From Clostridium frigoris (GTDB lineage Bacteria > Bacillota > Clostridia > Clostridiales > Clostridiaceae), in the NCBI RefSeq assembly GCF_018861865.1, contig NZ_JAHLDV010000001.1:124001-188000 (forward strand): a stretch of 64,000 nucleotides of DNA. Reading direction: 5' to 3'. Below the pieces are notes generated by a model, which searched no databases, was not told the DNA's origin, and saw only the letters and a list, made by a program, of their open reading frames with translations. The position numbers and the translations under genes are program-made. Positions 35,444 to 44,249 of this stretch are shown piece by piece (positions within the stretch are counted from its first letter, which is position 1; each line of letters starts with the position of its first letter).

Positions 35444-37179
35444 GCCCTTTTGAGTATTCTTCAATGCTGAAACTAGTGCCTCTACACAAGCTTTAATATC
35501 ATTGTCGCTAGACATACTATTTCCGAGTTCAATAATTGATGCTTTGTTAGATAAGTCTTCATTGTAAAAAGATATTCCATATTGATAAAAGTATATTCCT
35601 GATTTAACACCATTTGAATTTTTAATATTTCCTATTAGACTATCAATAAATCTTTTATTTGATTCATAACGCGGATTTTTTTGAGTAACAGCAAATTCAA
35701 TTCTTTTGGTATTAGAATTGCTGTTATCTGCTAAACTGTCTCGATGTATGTCCAATAAAATAGTATTTGAATAATTCTTTACATTTTTTGTTATCATATC
35801 ACGTGTTACATAATATGAATTATTATAATCTTTAGGTGGTTTAACTTTTATAAAATGACTATTAAAGCCTTCTTTAACAAGCTTATCATTTATTAAAGCA
35901 CCTACATCTGTAACTTTTATTCCAGAGGAATAAGTTTCATTGGGATGACTATTATAGATTACTATGTCAGCCGAAAATGGTACTATAGGATTTTGGGTAG
36001 CAGTTGCTGACTTTTTTATATTAGATAACGAGAGTACACTTGATGCATTTTTAACTAAGTTTTTAGAAGTCGCTACTGGTGTTTTTACTTGTAATGTTGT
36101 AGCTTTAACAATGTTTTTATCTGAACTTATGCTGGAAGTGTTTATTGCAATACCGAAGCCACCTATAATAGAAACAACAACAACACCCAGTAATATACCT
36201 TTAATATTTATCTTATTATATTTTGAAATCATAATAATCCTCCTTTTCATTTCCAGCCTATTTAAGACCATTGAGGTAGTCCCAACGAGCCTATTACCTT
36301 TCCCACCCAACTCCAATACTTTTATTATTGTATTTCCATATAGTATGTTTTTACCTTCTCCTAAATAAGAAATAACTTGACCATCACAGGAAATTTCACA
36401 ATCTTGTCTCATTTTATAAAAACCGTAGAGCAAGATTGGATTAAACCAATAAATCATGGATAATAAAGTAGTAATCACATTTATAATTAAGTCCTTACTT
36501 TTCAAATGAGTTAGTTCATGCATTATAATATATTTAAACTCTTCGTCACAAATATTTGCGGCTACGCTTACTGGTATTAATATTTTTGGTTTAAAGAGTC
36601 CACATAAAGATGGAATACTTAATTTGTCAGAGTATGTTAATTCAACCTCAGTTCTTATATTCATATCTTTCATGCATTCATTTAGAATAGTTCTATGTGT
36701 ACTGACCACATTTTTAAAGAATATCTACCTATATTATTTAGTTTTTTATATCCTATAACTAATATTCCGATTGATAATACAAAACCAAACAACCATATGA
36801 AACAAAACACTTCTTCAAGATTTAATTTTGGGGTTAAAGGCGTACTCATAGTATTAATAATTACACCTTTACTTAGAGAAGGTACCTTACTTATTAAGTT
36901 TGAAGCCCCAAAATCTGAAACTGTAAGTCCTGTTGGAGAACTAGTTTGTTCTATTTGTGTTTGTACTTGAAAATTTTTATTTAAATTAAAAATATTTAAT
37001 GGGCTTTGTGGTCCATTAGGAATTATCAACTTTATTACTAAAATCAACCATATATAATAGTGAAAAGTAGAATTCAATTTATTTCTAAATATCCCTTTTA
37101 TAATTAATATCATAAGTACAATTATGCTACCGATTAAAGATGAAAGTACGATCTTTTCAAAAATATTTAATAAATTCAT
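35432..37179 (-). pseudogene. BlaR1-like M56 peptidase fused to a SpoIIP domain, frameshifted
   Basis: Two overlapping frames make one protein of about 582 residues. The upstream part (37179-36682) has three membrane helices of the M56 sensor. The downstream part (from 36709) has HELTH, the M56 zinc motif, a further helix, then a SpoIIP-like peptidoglycan hydrolase domain. That domain shows VIYNSHPNETY, LLDIHRDS and ASIIELGN, counterparts of the SpoIIP metal and catalytic segments. The frames join if one A is added to the A5 run at 36711-36715 (minus strand), giving YSLKNVVSTHRT. BlaI upstream overlaps its start, as in bla/mec operons. A sequencing error, a recent mutation or slippage-dependent expression are all possible. 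Confidence 0.8.
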
Positions 37180-37184
37180 ATACA

Positions 37185-37568
37185 TCAACCTTTAGTTTTA
37201 CTTGATTGATTAAGTATTCTTTTTAATTCTGCTATATCTGTTTCAGATATTACTTCTGACTGGACGAAGGTTAAAAGCATAGATTTAATAGAACCATTAA
37301 ATACTCTATTAACAAACGACAAGCCTTCCAATTTTATACATTCGTCTTCTGATACCAAAGGAAAATAAAGATATTCATATCCAATTTTATTGAATCCTAT
37401 TGCACTTTTAGTTAATAATCGATTTATCAAAGTTTTAACTGTAGCTGGCTTCCATTCTGATTTATCCTTGAGCTTGTTTATAATATTTATTGCTGAGATC
37501 TTAGGACTAATCCATATTATCTTCATTATTTCCCATTCAGCATTTGTTATTTTAGGAATTTCATACAT
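37185..37568 (-). CDS. blaI: BlaI/MecI family repressor
   Basis: 127 residues. A winged-helix DNA-binding domain (about 5-75: TNAEWEIMKIIW, WKPATVKTLINRLLTKSAI) and a dimerisation tail. Repressors of this family are cleaved after the M56 partner signals. The partner gene follows directly with overlapping stop/start. Two operator-like sites lie upstream of it. The frame opens at 37583, but GAGGTG precedes the ATG at 37568 (MYEIPK). Target genes beyond its own operon are unknown; no beta-lactamase is nearby. Confidence 0.9.
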   Translation of the reverse strand: MYEIPKITNAEWEIMKIIWISPKISAINIINKLKDKSEWKPATVKTLINRLLTKSAIGFNKIGYEYLYFPLVSEDECIKLEGLSFVNRVFNGSIKSMLLTFVQSEVISETDIAELKRILNQSSKTKG

Positions 37569-37588
37569 TTTATAACACCTCATTTCAA

Positions 37589-37621
37589 TTACAACTGAAA
37601 CCGCTTAATTTACAATTGTAA
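37589..37621. promoter_or_regulatory. BlaI operator sites
   Basis: TTACAATTGTAA (37610-37621) is a perfect palindrome matching the BlaI/MecI TACANNTGTA core. TTACAACTGAAA (37589-37600) is an imperfect second site 21 bp away. Both lie within 60 bp upstream of blaI, consistent with autorepression. Confidence 0.75.
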
Positions 37622-37830
37622 TTTATATTATTTCTATACTATATTCTTAGTTATAGTAATTATGTTAAATTTTAATAATTATATTAATACAATGTTTAAT
37701 TTAATAAAACATAATTAATGTTGGAGGGAAGAATTGCTATTGGGAATAGACTTAATCTTGATGAGTGTAAGAACCTTTCTGAATTTATTAGAAGTGAATT
37801 ATGATGATTATAATGTGAATGAATAACAAT

Positions 37831-38108
37831 ATGAATTTCTCGGTCAGTGACGCCAAATAAGAAGAGAAGAAAGAATTGAAATCCCATTTAAAATTCTTCT
37901 TTTCCAAATATTAAATTCTCGTATGACTGCCACAGGCAGTCTAACGAACAGGCTACAAATCAAATGGGAGCACGTAACAATTAATAATTGTTACGTGCTC
38001 CCAAGAACTGCCCAGAGGCTGAGAATTTTATATTTTCAAAAGACTAGAATTTCTTAATGGGATTTCACGTTTTAAACTCTTATTTGGTGCCACATAGGAG
38101 AAAATAAT
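37831..38108. repeat. Long-hairpin intergenic repeat, copy 2
   Basis: 278 nt between the blaI promoter region and the end of uppP. Arms start ATGAATTTCTCGG and end CATAGGAGAAAAT. The middle carries GACTGCCACAGGCAGTC (37925-37941). An extra hairpin with perfect 18-bp arms around a single base spans 37966-38002 (GGGAGCACGTAACAATTA). Confidence 0.85.
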
Positions 38109-38109
38109 T

Positions 38110-38934
38110 TTAAATTAAAATAGTAAATTTAATTAAACATAACAATACTATACCCACAACTATTCTATAAACTGCAAAAACCTTCATAGGTTTTGTCTTT
38201 AAATAAGCAACAAATCTTTCAACTACAAGAAGTGCAACCAAAAATGCAACTATAAAACCAATAATCAAAGTAATAATCTCTCCACCACTAAAATTCATAC
38301 CAGTTTTAAATAAAGTGAGTGCTGTTGCTCCTACCATAGTTGGTATTGCAAGGAAAAATGAAAATTCAGTTGCAGCAACTGTAGAAACTCCACAAATCCA
38401 ACCTCCCATTATAGTAGATGCAGATCTAGACATTCCTGGCCAAAGTGCCAAACATTGAAAACACCCTATTTTAAATGATTGTTTAATATTTATTTTTTCT
38501 ACGCTTTTTGTTATATGTTTATTTCTAAATTTATTTTCAATAATAATCATTAGAACTCCGCCAACCACAAGTCCTATTGCTACGGTACCTGGATTAAAAA
38601 GATATTCGTCTATTTTATCATTTAGAAGAAACCCAAAAATTGCAGCCGGTATAAATGCAACTATAATATTAGTCCAAAATTTAATACCTGATGGCTTAAG
38701 CTTAAAAAATTCCACAACCGAGCCCCATATTTTACTCCAATATAAAACTATAATAGCAAGAATCGCACCTAATTGAATTACCACCTCAAAACTATTTGCA
38801 AACGCACCTTTAAAATTTATAACATTTCCCACAATGATCATATGACCTGTGGATGAAATAGGAATAAATTCTGTTATTCCTTCGACTATTGCAATTATTA
38901 CTGCTTTTAAAACCAATATAATGTTTAAATCCAT
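38110..38934 (-). CDS. uppP: Undecaprenyl-diphosphatase
   Basis: 274-residue integral membrane enzyme (BacA family, about eight helices). It dephosphorylates undecaprenyl pyrophosphate to recycle the cell-wall lipid carrier, and its overproduction gives bacitracin resistance. Both active-site motifs are present: EGITEFIPISSTGHMI (residues 17-32) and PGMSRSAST. AAGGGAG precedes the ATG. Monocistronic, ending next to repeat copy 2. Confidence 0.96.
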   Translation of the reverse strand: MDLNIILVLKAVIIAIVEGITEFIPISSTGHMIIVGNVINFKGAFANSFEVVIQLGAILAIIVLYWSKIWGSVVEFFKLKPSGIKFWTNIIVAFIPAAIFGFLLNDKIDEYLFNPGTVAIGLVVGGVLMIIIENKFRNKHITKSVEKINIKQSFKIGCFQCLALWPGMSRSASTIMGGWICGVSTVAATEFSFFLAIPTMVGATALTLFKTGMNFSGGEIITLIIGFIVAFLVALLVVERFVAYLKTKPMKVFAVYRIVVGIVLLCLIKFTILI

Positions 38935-39023
38935 CTAATGTTTGCTCCCTTCTAAAAACAATTTGTAATTTTAATTTATAATATACTGAATCCATTAATA
39001 CAATTAATGCTTAATATTCTTTT

Positions 39024-39905
39024 TCATAACTCCTCCTTGCATGTCCTCTTTGTTCTTATCATATATATTGCACCTATTACTAAAACAGTGCCAACTATCT
39101 GCATAACTGTTACATGATCATGTAATATAAAAAACGATAAAAGCATAGCAGTTGGTATTTCTAGATTACCAATTATAGATACCTTAAGCGACCCTATATA
39201 TTTTATGGCCGCATATAATAATGTTAAAGGAATAATCTCACAAAATATGGCAAGAATCGTTGTATAGATTAAAAGGTCTTTTGTTATATCACCTCTAAAA
39301 ACAAATACAGGAAATTTATATACCATAAGGCTTATTAGTGAAAAAAGCGTTGAATAAGCATTGATAGTTAATGGACCAATTCCCTGTAATTTTTCTTCAC
39401 TATAAATATTCATAAATGCATAAAACATTGCACATATTAAAGCAAATATTACTCCAATAAGAGAATACTTTGGCCTACTTGATAAAATATCCAGGGTTAA
39501 AAGGCAACCCAAAAATGCTAAAAACACAGCAAAAATTTTTATATAACTTATTGAATCTTTCTTAAACACCGCTGAATATATGAATACCATTATAGGATAT
39601 GTATATAGTAATATAGCCACCATTTGAATAGGTAAATAGTTATAGGCGGTATAATAAAACACTGTCATAAATGTATTCCCAACAATTCCAAGTACAGCAA
39701 GTCTTAATAATTGCTTTTTAGTTACCTTAAAGGACTTCTTATTAAAAATATACATGCTTACAAACATTAATGGAACAGCTATAATATATTGAAGTGTAAG
39801 TAAGCTTATAGCATCAATTCCAAGACCGGAAGCTAACTTTACAAATAGCCCTGCACTACCGAATAATATAGCTGAAAAAATCGAATAAATATATCCTTTA
39901 CTAAT
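39024..39905 (-). CDS. EamA (DMT) family transporter with non-ATG or lost start
   Basis: Ten-helix drug/metabolite transporter of 293 residues if translation begins at the ATT at 39905. The first ATG in frame (39767) would remove the first 46 codons, which read SKGYIYSIFSAILFGSAG and LFVKLASGLGIDAISLLTL, a proper first EamA helix. An in-frame TGA lies 14 codons before 39905, and no ATG, GTG or TTG occurs at the expected position. GGGGGT is about 13 nt upstream. The rest (YIPIQMVAILLYTYPIMVF, second EamA repeat) is intact. Substrate unknown. Either a rare ATT start or a damaged start codon. Confidence 0.75.
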   Translation of the reverse strand: MSKGYIYSIFSAILFGSAGLFVKLASGLGIDAISLLTLQYIIAVPLMFVSMYIFNKKSFKVTKKQLLRLAVLGIVGNTFMTVFYYTAYNYLPIQMVAILLYTYPIMVFIYSAVFKKDSISYIKIFAVFLAFLGCLLTLDILSSRPKYSLIGVIFALICAMFYAFMNIYSEEKLQGIGPLTINAYSTLFSLISLMVYKFPVFVFRGDITKDLLIYTTILAIFCEIIPLTLLYAAIKYIGSLKVSIIGNLEIPTAMLLSFFILHDHVTVMQIVGTVLVIGAIYMIRTKRTCKEEL

Positions 39906-40162
39906 TAAAATAGTATGATACCCCCAGTACTTAAGTCAAATATTTTGCTTGTTATAGTTATGCATATAATTATATTCTAACAAATACGCACCTAAAAAGC
40001 CACAACAATAAGAAGCCCTTAAGATGATTTAATTATAAGTTACATTAATATGTTAGACATTTACGTTAGTATGTTATAAAATTGTATTATCATAAATATA
40101 AAATATAATAAAAGTTCTGCAAATATTAGTAAAATTAAAATTCATAAGTACAATTAAAGGAT

Positions 40163-41521
40163 GTGTTCAAAATTAAAATTCAGTCGTTACTCAGTATATT
40201 AGTTTCAAAATTTGTTATGAAGTTATCGAAGTCTATATTTCAAGGCGGCACTAATTTCCCAGGAAAAATCGCCTTAAAACTTGATAAGAACATTTTGAAA
40301 ACAATTGCTAATAATTATGAGGTTATACTTATAACCGGTACAAATGGTAAAACAACAACAACAAGCATGATTTATAGCATTGTAAAAGAAAGTAAAAGGC
40401 CTGTAATTACTAATAATACAGGCGCAAATATGTATACAGGAATAGTTGCATGTTTTATTTCAAATTATTCATTTAAAAAGTCTCTACTTAAAAAAATTGC
40501 AGTTATAGAAGTTGATGAAGCTAATCTTAAATTTGTAACTGAGTATATAACTCCAAAAGTAATTACTATAACTAACCTATTTAGGGACCAAATGGATAGG
40601 TATGGAGAGGTATATACAACCCTTAAGAAAATACTTGTGGGAATTGAGAAAGTTCCTGAATCAACTCTTATTCTTAATGGTGATGAATCTTTATTTGGAA
40701 ACTTGAATCTTAAAAATGATGTGCTATACTATGGTTTTGGAACTAAAATTAATGAAAATAAAATTGTAGATATAAATGCAGATGCTAAATTTTGTACAAT
40801 ATGCAAAACTGCCTACAGTTATAATTTTATAACCTACAATCATCTTGGAGATTTCTATTGCCCTGGATGTGGATATAAAAGACCGGAGCTTACATACTTT
40901 GTAGATAAAGTTATTGATTTAAATACCAGTGGTTCATCAGTTTCTATTAACAATAAAGAATATTACATAAACCAACCAGGTACATATAATATTTATAATG
41001 CTCTATGTGCATACTCCGTAGCAAAGGTTCTTGGAATTTCAGATACTACTATAGAGCATTCTCTTAAAACTGTAGCTAGTAGCTTCGGTAGACAAGAAAC
41101 TCTAGATATTGATGGCACCGAGGTCAAAATAATACTCGTTAAAAATCCCGCTGGTTATGACGAAGCAGTAAACACCATTAATCTTGACAAACGCAAAATA
41201 AATTTATCTCTTATGTTAAATGATAATTATGCAGATGGCAAAGATGTTTCTTGGATTTGGGATGTAAATTTTGAGCGTTTAACAAGTCTTGATGTTAACA
41301 AAGTTATGATCTCAGGAATACGTCTGTACGATATGGCAATAAGACTTAAAGTAGCTGGTTTTTCATCAGATTCTTTCCTCCTTTGCAGCGATGAAGAAAC
41401 CCTACTTAATGAAATTAAATCTTGCAATGGTGAAATAGTATATATTCTCGCAACCTACACTGCAATGATAAATTTAAGAAAATTTCTACACACTAAAGGT
41501 TATATAAATAAAATTTGGTAA
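40163..41521 (+). CDS. murT: Lipid II isoglutaminyl synthase, MurT subunit
   Basis: 452 residues, Mur-ligase-like. With GatD it amidates the D-Glu of lipid II in peptidoglycan synthesis. ITGTNGKTTTTSM (about 58-70) is the ATP loop, and IEVDEANLKF a Mur-ligase motif. A four-cysteine zinc ribbon (CTICKTAY ... CPGCG, about 212-234) and the C-terminal DUF1727 domain identify MurT. The start is GTG, very close to AAAGG. No ATG is available at the expected N terminus. It is followed by gatD after 25 nt. Confidence 0.93.
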   Translation: MFKIKIQSLLSILVSKFVMKLSKSIFQGGTNFPGKIALKLDKNILKTIANNYEVILITGTNGKTTTTSMIYSIVKESKRPVITNNTGANMYTGIVACFISNYSFKKSLLKKIAVIEVDEANLKFVTEYITPKVITITNLFRDQMDRYGEVYTTLKKILVGIEKVPESTLILNGDESLFGNLNLKNDVLYYGFGTKINENKIVDINADAKFCTICKTAYSYNFITYNHLGDFYCPGCGYKRPELTYFVDKVIDLNTSGSSVSINNKEYYINQPGTYNIYNALCAYSVAKVLGISDTTIEHSLKTVASSFGRQETLDIDGTEVKIILVKNPAGYDEAVNTINLDKRKINLSLMLNDNYADGKDVSWIWDVNFERLTSLDVNKVMISGIRLYDMAIRLKVAGFSSDSFLLCSDEETLLNEIKSCNGEIVYILATYTAMINLRKFLHTKGYINKIW

Positions 41522-41546
41522 AAAATTTAAATAGAAGGTGAATAAC

Positions 41547-42272
41547 ATGGAAATTAATATTTGTCACCTATATCCTGACTTATTGAATGTATATGGGGAT
41601 GTAGGAAATATTTTAATACTAAAACACAGAGCAGAGCTTCGAGGAATCGAAGTAAACATTGTTAATGTATCTATGGGCGATATTTTTAAAGCAGAAGATT
41701 ATGATATTGTTTTTTTTGGAGGCGGCCAAGATTATGAGCAAACTATAGTTTCTCCAGATTTAATAGAACTTAAAAAAGCATCAATGGAAGAATATATAGA
41801 AAGTGGAAAAGTATTTTTAGCAATTTGTGGTGGATATCAATTGCTTGGGAAATACTATACAACTCCAAGTGGTGAAAAAGTTGATGGTCTTGGGATTTTG
41901 GATATCTACACTGAAAGTGGTGACAAACGCTTTATCGGTAACACAGTCATTCATAATGAAACCTTTGACGAAACCTATGTAGGCTTTGAAAATCATTCCG
42001 GAAGGACCTATATTAACGATTTATTACCCCTTGGCAAAGTTGAAGCTGGCTATGGTAATAATGGAGAAGACGGTTACGAGGGTTGCGTATATAAAAACAC
42101 CTTCTGTACTTATTTCCATGGTTCGCTGTTATCTAAAAATCCTGAGCTTGCAGATAGATTGCTTACCCTTGCATTAAACAATAAATATGATGAGGTTGCT
42201 CTAACTTCCCTAGATGATAGTCTGGAAATTAAAGCTAAGGAATTTATAATAAGGAGAGAAACTGCAAAATAA
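41547..42272 (+). CDS. gatD: Lipid II isoglutaminyl synthase, glutaminase subunit GatD
   Basis: 241 residues, class I glutamine amidotransferase fold (CobB/CobQ-like). Nucleophile Cys94 in AICGGYQLLG and His191 in YFHGSLLSKNPEL are conserved. It supplies ammonia to MurT. AGAAGGTGA precedes the ATG at 41547; a GTG at 41538 overlaps the ribosome-binding site. The gene pair is an operon of two, followed by repeat elements instead of a simple terminator. Confidence 0.93.
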   Translation: MEINICHLYPDLLNVYGDVGNILILKHRAELRGIEVNIVNVSMGDIFKAEDYDIVFFGGGQDYEQTIVSPDLIELKKASMEEYIESGKVFLAICGGYQLLGKYYTTPSGEKVDGLGILDIYTESGDKRFIGNTVIHNETFDETYVGFENHSGRTYINDLLPLGKVEAGYGNNGEDGYEGCVYKNTFCTYFHGSLLSKNPELADRLLTLALNNKYDEVALTSLDDSLEIKAKEFIIRRETAK

Positions 42273-42280
42273 ATATCGGT

Positions 42281-42355
42281 ATGAATTTCTCCGGAAATGG
42301 CATCAAATAAGAAGAGTATAAACATTTAAAATTCTTCTTTTGAAAAATTAAATTA
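42281..42355. repeat. Long-hairpin intergenic repeat, copy 3 (truncated)
   Basis: Only the left arm survives: ATGAATTTCTCCGGAAATGG and then AATAAGAAGAG and AAAATTCTTCTTTTG. The 3' arm and the GACTGCC hairpin are missing. A weak new complement (AACATTTAAA with TTTAAAAATGTT, ending near 42422) follows. It sits 8 nt after gatD. Confidence 0.7.
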
Positions 42356-42426
42356 AAAAGATATATACAATATCTACAGCCTATCGGCTAAAAGATTTTT
42401 TTGATGATTTAAAAATGTTTTTACAC

Positions 42427-42830
42427 AAAAAAGTATATATTACGTATAATGCATTGAGCAAACTTTAGGTTTTCTTTAAGCAATTTCGTTCCAAAGGAAC
42501 GAAAAGTCCTTTCTTTAGATATAGAAATACATAATAGAATGAACTTCCTCTGGAAGTGACTCCAATAAGAAGAGCCGAAACAATTGAAATTTCATTTAAA
42601 ATTCTTCTTTTGCAAATATAAAATTCTCGTGAGACTGCCACAGGCAGTCTAGTGAACCGGCTGCAAGCCGAATGTGAACGACATAACAATTAATAATTGT
42701 TATGTCCCCCAAAGAACGACCCAGAGGAAGAGGATTTTATATTCGCAAAAGATTAAAATTTCTTAATGAAATTTCATGTTTCAAACTCTTATTGGAGGAA
42801 CGCAAGAGGAAGTTCATTGGATCACACTTT
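42427..42830. repeat. Long-hairpin intergenic repeat, copy 4
   Basis: The core at 42539-42820 has arms ATGAACTTCCTC ... GAGGAAGTTCAT. The top carries GACTGCCACAGGCAGTC (42633-42649), CCGGC/GCCG and a 27-nt palindrome around AACAATTAATAATTGTT (42680-42706). The left flank from 42427 (AAAAAAGTATATATTACGTAT, AATGCATTGA) matches the outer left arm of copy 1. Several stem positions differ from copies 1 and 2 in both arms together. Small open frames within it are by-products. Confidence 0.85.
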
Positions 42831-42871
42831 TTTATTCTTATTTCTTATTTTCAATGGCCGAGTAGTACCAT

Positions 42872-42919
42872 AAAAAAAAGATGTAATTTTGGATAAATCC
42901 CAAATTTACATCTTTTTTT
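42872..42919 (-). terminator. Terminator of the XRE-TPR genes
   Basis: AAAAAAAAGATGTAA pairs with TTACATCTTTTTTT around 10-15 nt. On the minus strand it includes the stop codon of the downstream XRE gene. Confidence 0.8.
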
Positions 42920-44189
42920 CTAGTTGTAATGCCAAACTAAAATACTTTATAGAATCAGTCACATTAGATAGCTTATGGTACATACTTCCCATTTCTAAGT
43001 AACGAGCATATATATCTTTCTTATTTCCAAACTTTAATAATGAATCTAAAGATAAATTCATATACATCTCTGCACTAGAAGCGCTTCCTTGTCTATCAAG
43101 AATAATTGCTTTATAATAATAACTTTTCTCTATAAACTTAATATCATCTAAATTGATTGCATAATTTAATACTTCATCAGAAATACTCTGTGCAAGATCC
43201 ACTACATCATTTTTAATAAGTTCTTTAACACAATTAAGCATAAATTCAACTAGTCCTACCTTATCATCTCTCGGATATACACTTAACCCCTGACTTATAT
43301 ATTCAACTGCTTTTTCTTTCATATTACAGTCAAACATTGTTGACCCATAATTTAAGATAGCTATCGCCTTATATTGTAACTTATCTTTATATAACTGGTA
43401 AGATTTTTGCTCATATTTTTCAAAATCGTCATTTTTCATTCTTATAGATAAAACGGCTAACATATGATATATCTTTGCTGCGCTAAGATCTGTATCCACA
43501 TGATTAACCAAATCTAGCAACCTTTTTCCTACCTCGAAAGCACGTTCATAATTTTCTAATTTAATATTACAAGCAGCCTCATTATACGTGACTATAATTA
43601 ATTTTTTATAATTTATAACCTCACTATTATAAAGACCTTTCCTTACATTACGATAATAACTAGATGCTTGAAGAAAATCTTCTTTTATATATAAATGTCT
43701 TGCCATATCTATATAATAAGTTAATTTATTATCCTCTATAGACGTTTTTAAATATAAATCATAATACTCTGAGGTAATAGCTTGAGCATTCTCAAAATCT
43801 TTTTTATCTAAGTAAACATTAAATAACATATGCATTAATTCAATGGCTAAATCATAATACTTATATTTTTCAGCAACCTCTAAATTGTAGGATACATTAT
43901 TTTTATAAGTTTCATCCTTAGCATCCACATTATCTTCATTTTTAGCTTTTCCCTTTATTATTTTAATATTTTCCTTAACTTGATCAAATACATTTTCATT
44001 TAGATATGCAAGATCTATATCTAGTTTCTTACTAATTAATTCTAATACCCAAGGTTCTGCTATAACTTTATTATTTTCTATACAGCTCATTTTAGATACT
44101 GATATTTTATCATCACATATCTCTTTTAAAGTAAATCCTTTATATATTCTACTTCTTTTTATCTTTTCTCCCGTTGATAATATTTTCAT
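42906..44189 (-). CDS. XRE-type regulator with TPR domain (paralog 2)
   Basis: 427 residues. N-terminal HTH of the Cro/C1 type (about 8-62: LKEICDDKISVSKMSCIENNK). The remaining 340 residues are helical repeats of the tetratricopeptide kind (for example AEKYKYYDLAIELMHMLFNVYLDKKDFENA). This architecture is that of RRNPP-like regulators, often controlled by small secreted peptides; no peptide gene is obvious here. The frame reaches 44198, but AGGTGA favours the ATG at 44189 (MKILSTG). It lies 60 nt downstream of a paralog with the same start MxILS(T/M)GEKIKR. Confidence 0.85.
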   Translation of the reverse strand: MKILSTGEKIKRSRIYKGFTLKEICDDKISVSKMSCIENNKVIAEPWVLELISKKLDIDLAYLNENVFDQVKENIKIIKGKAKNEDNVDAKDETYKNNVSYNLEVAEKYKYYDLAIELMHMLFNVYLDKKDFENAQAITSEYYDLYLKTSIEDNKLTYYIDMARHLYIKEDFLQASSYYRNVRKGLYNSEVINYKKLIIVTYNEAACNIKLENYERAFEVGKRLLDLVNHVDTDLSAAKIYHMLAVLSIRMKNDDFEKYEQKSYQLYKDKLQYKAIAILNYGSTMFDCNMKEKAVEYISQGLSVYPRDDKVGLVEFMLNCVKELIKNDVVDLAQSISDEVLNYAINLDDIKFIEKSYYYKAIILDRQGSASSAEMYMNLSLDSLLKFGNKKDIYARYLEMGSMYHKLSNVTDSIKYFSLALQLEKKM

Positions 44190-44249
44190 TCTCATCACCT
44201 ATCCACAAATTGAGTAATTTATTTGCAAAATTACCCATAAATATTTTTA

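Noticed and set aside
37696-37887. 63-residue open frame at the left of repeat copy 2
   Set aside because: No ribosome-binding site, overlaps the repeat arm, not conserved in other copies.
42465-42896. Open frames on both strands within repeat copy 4
   Set aside because: They are by-products of a hairpin element; the same region in other copies has no conserved frame.
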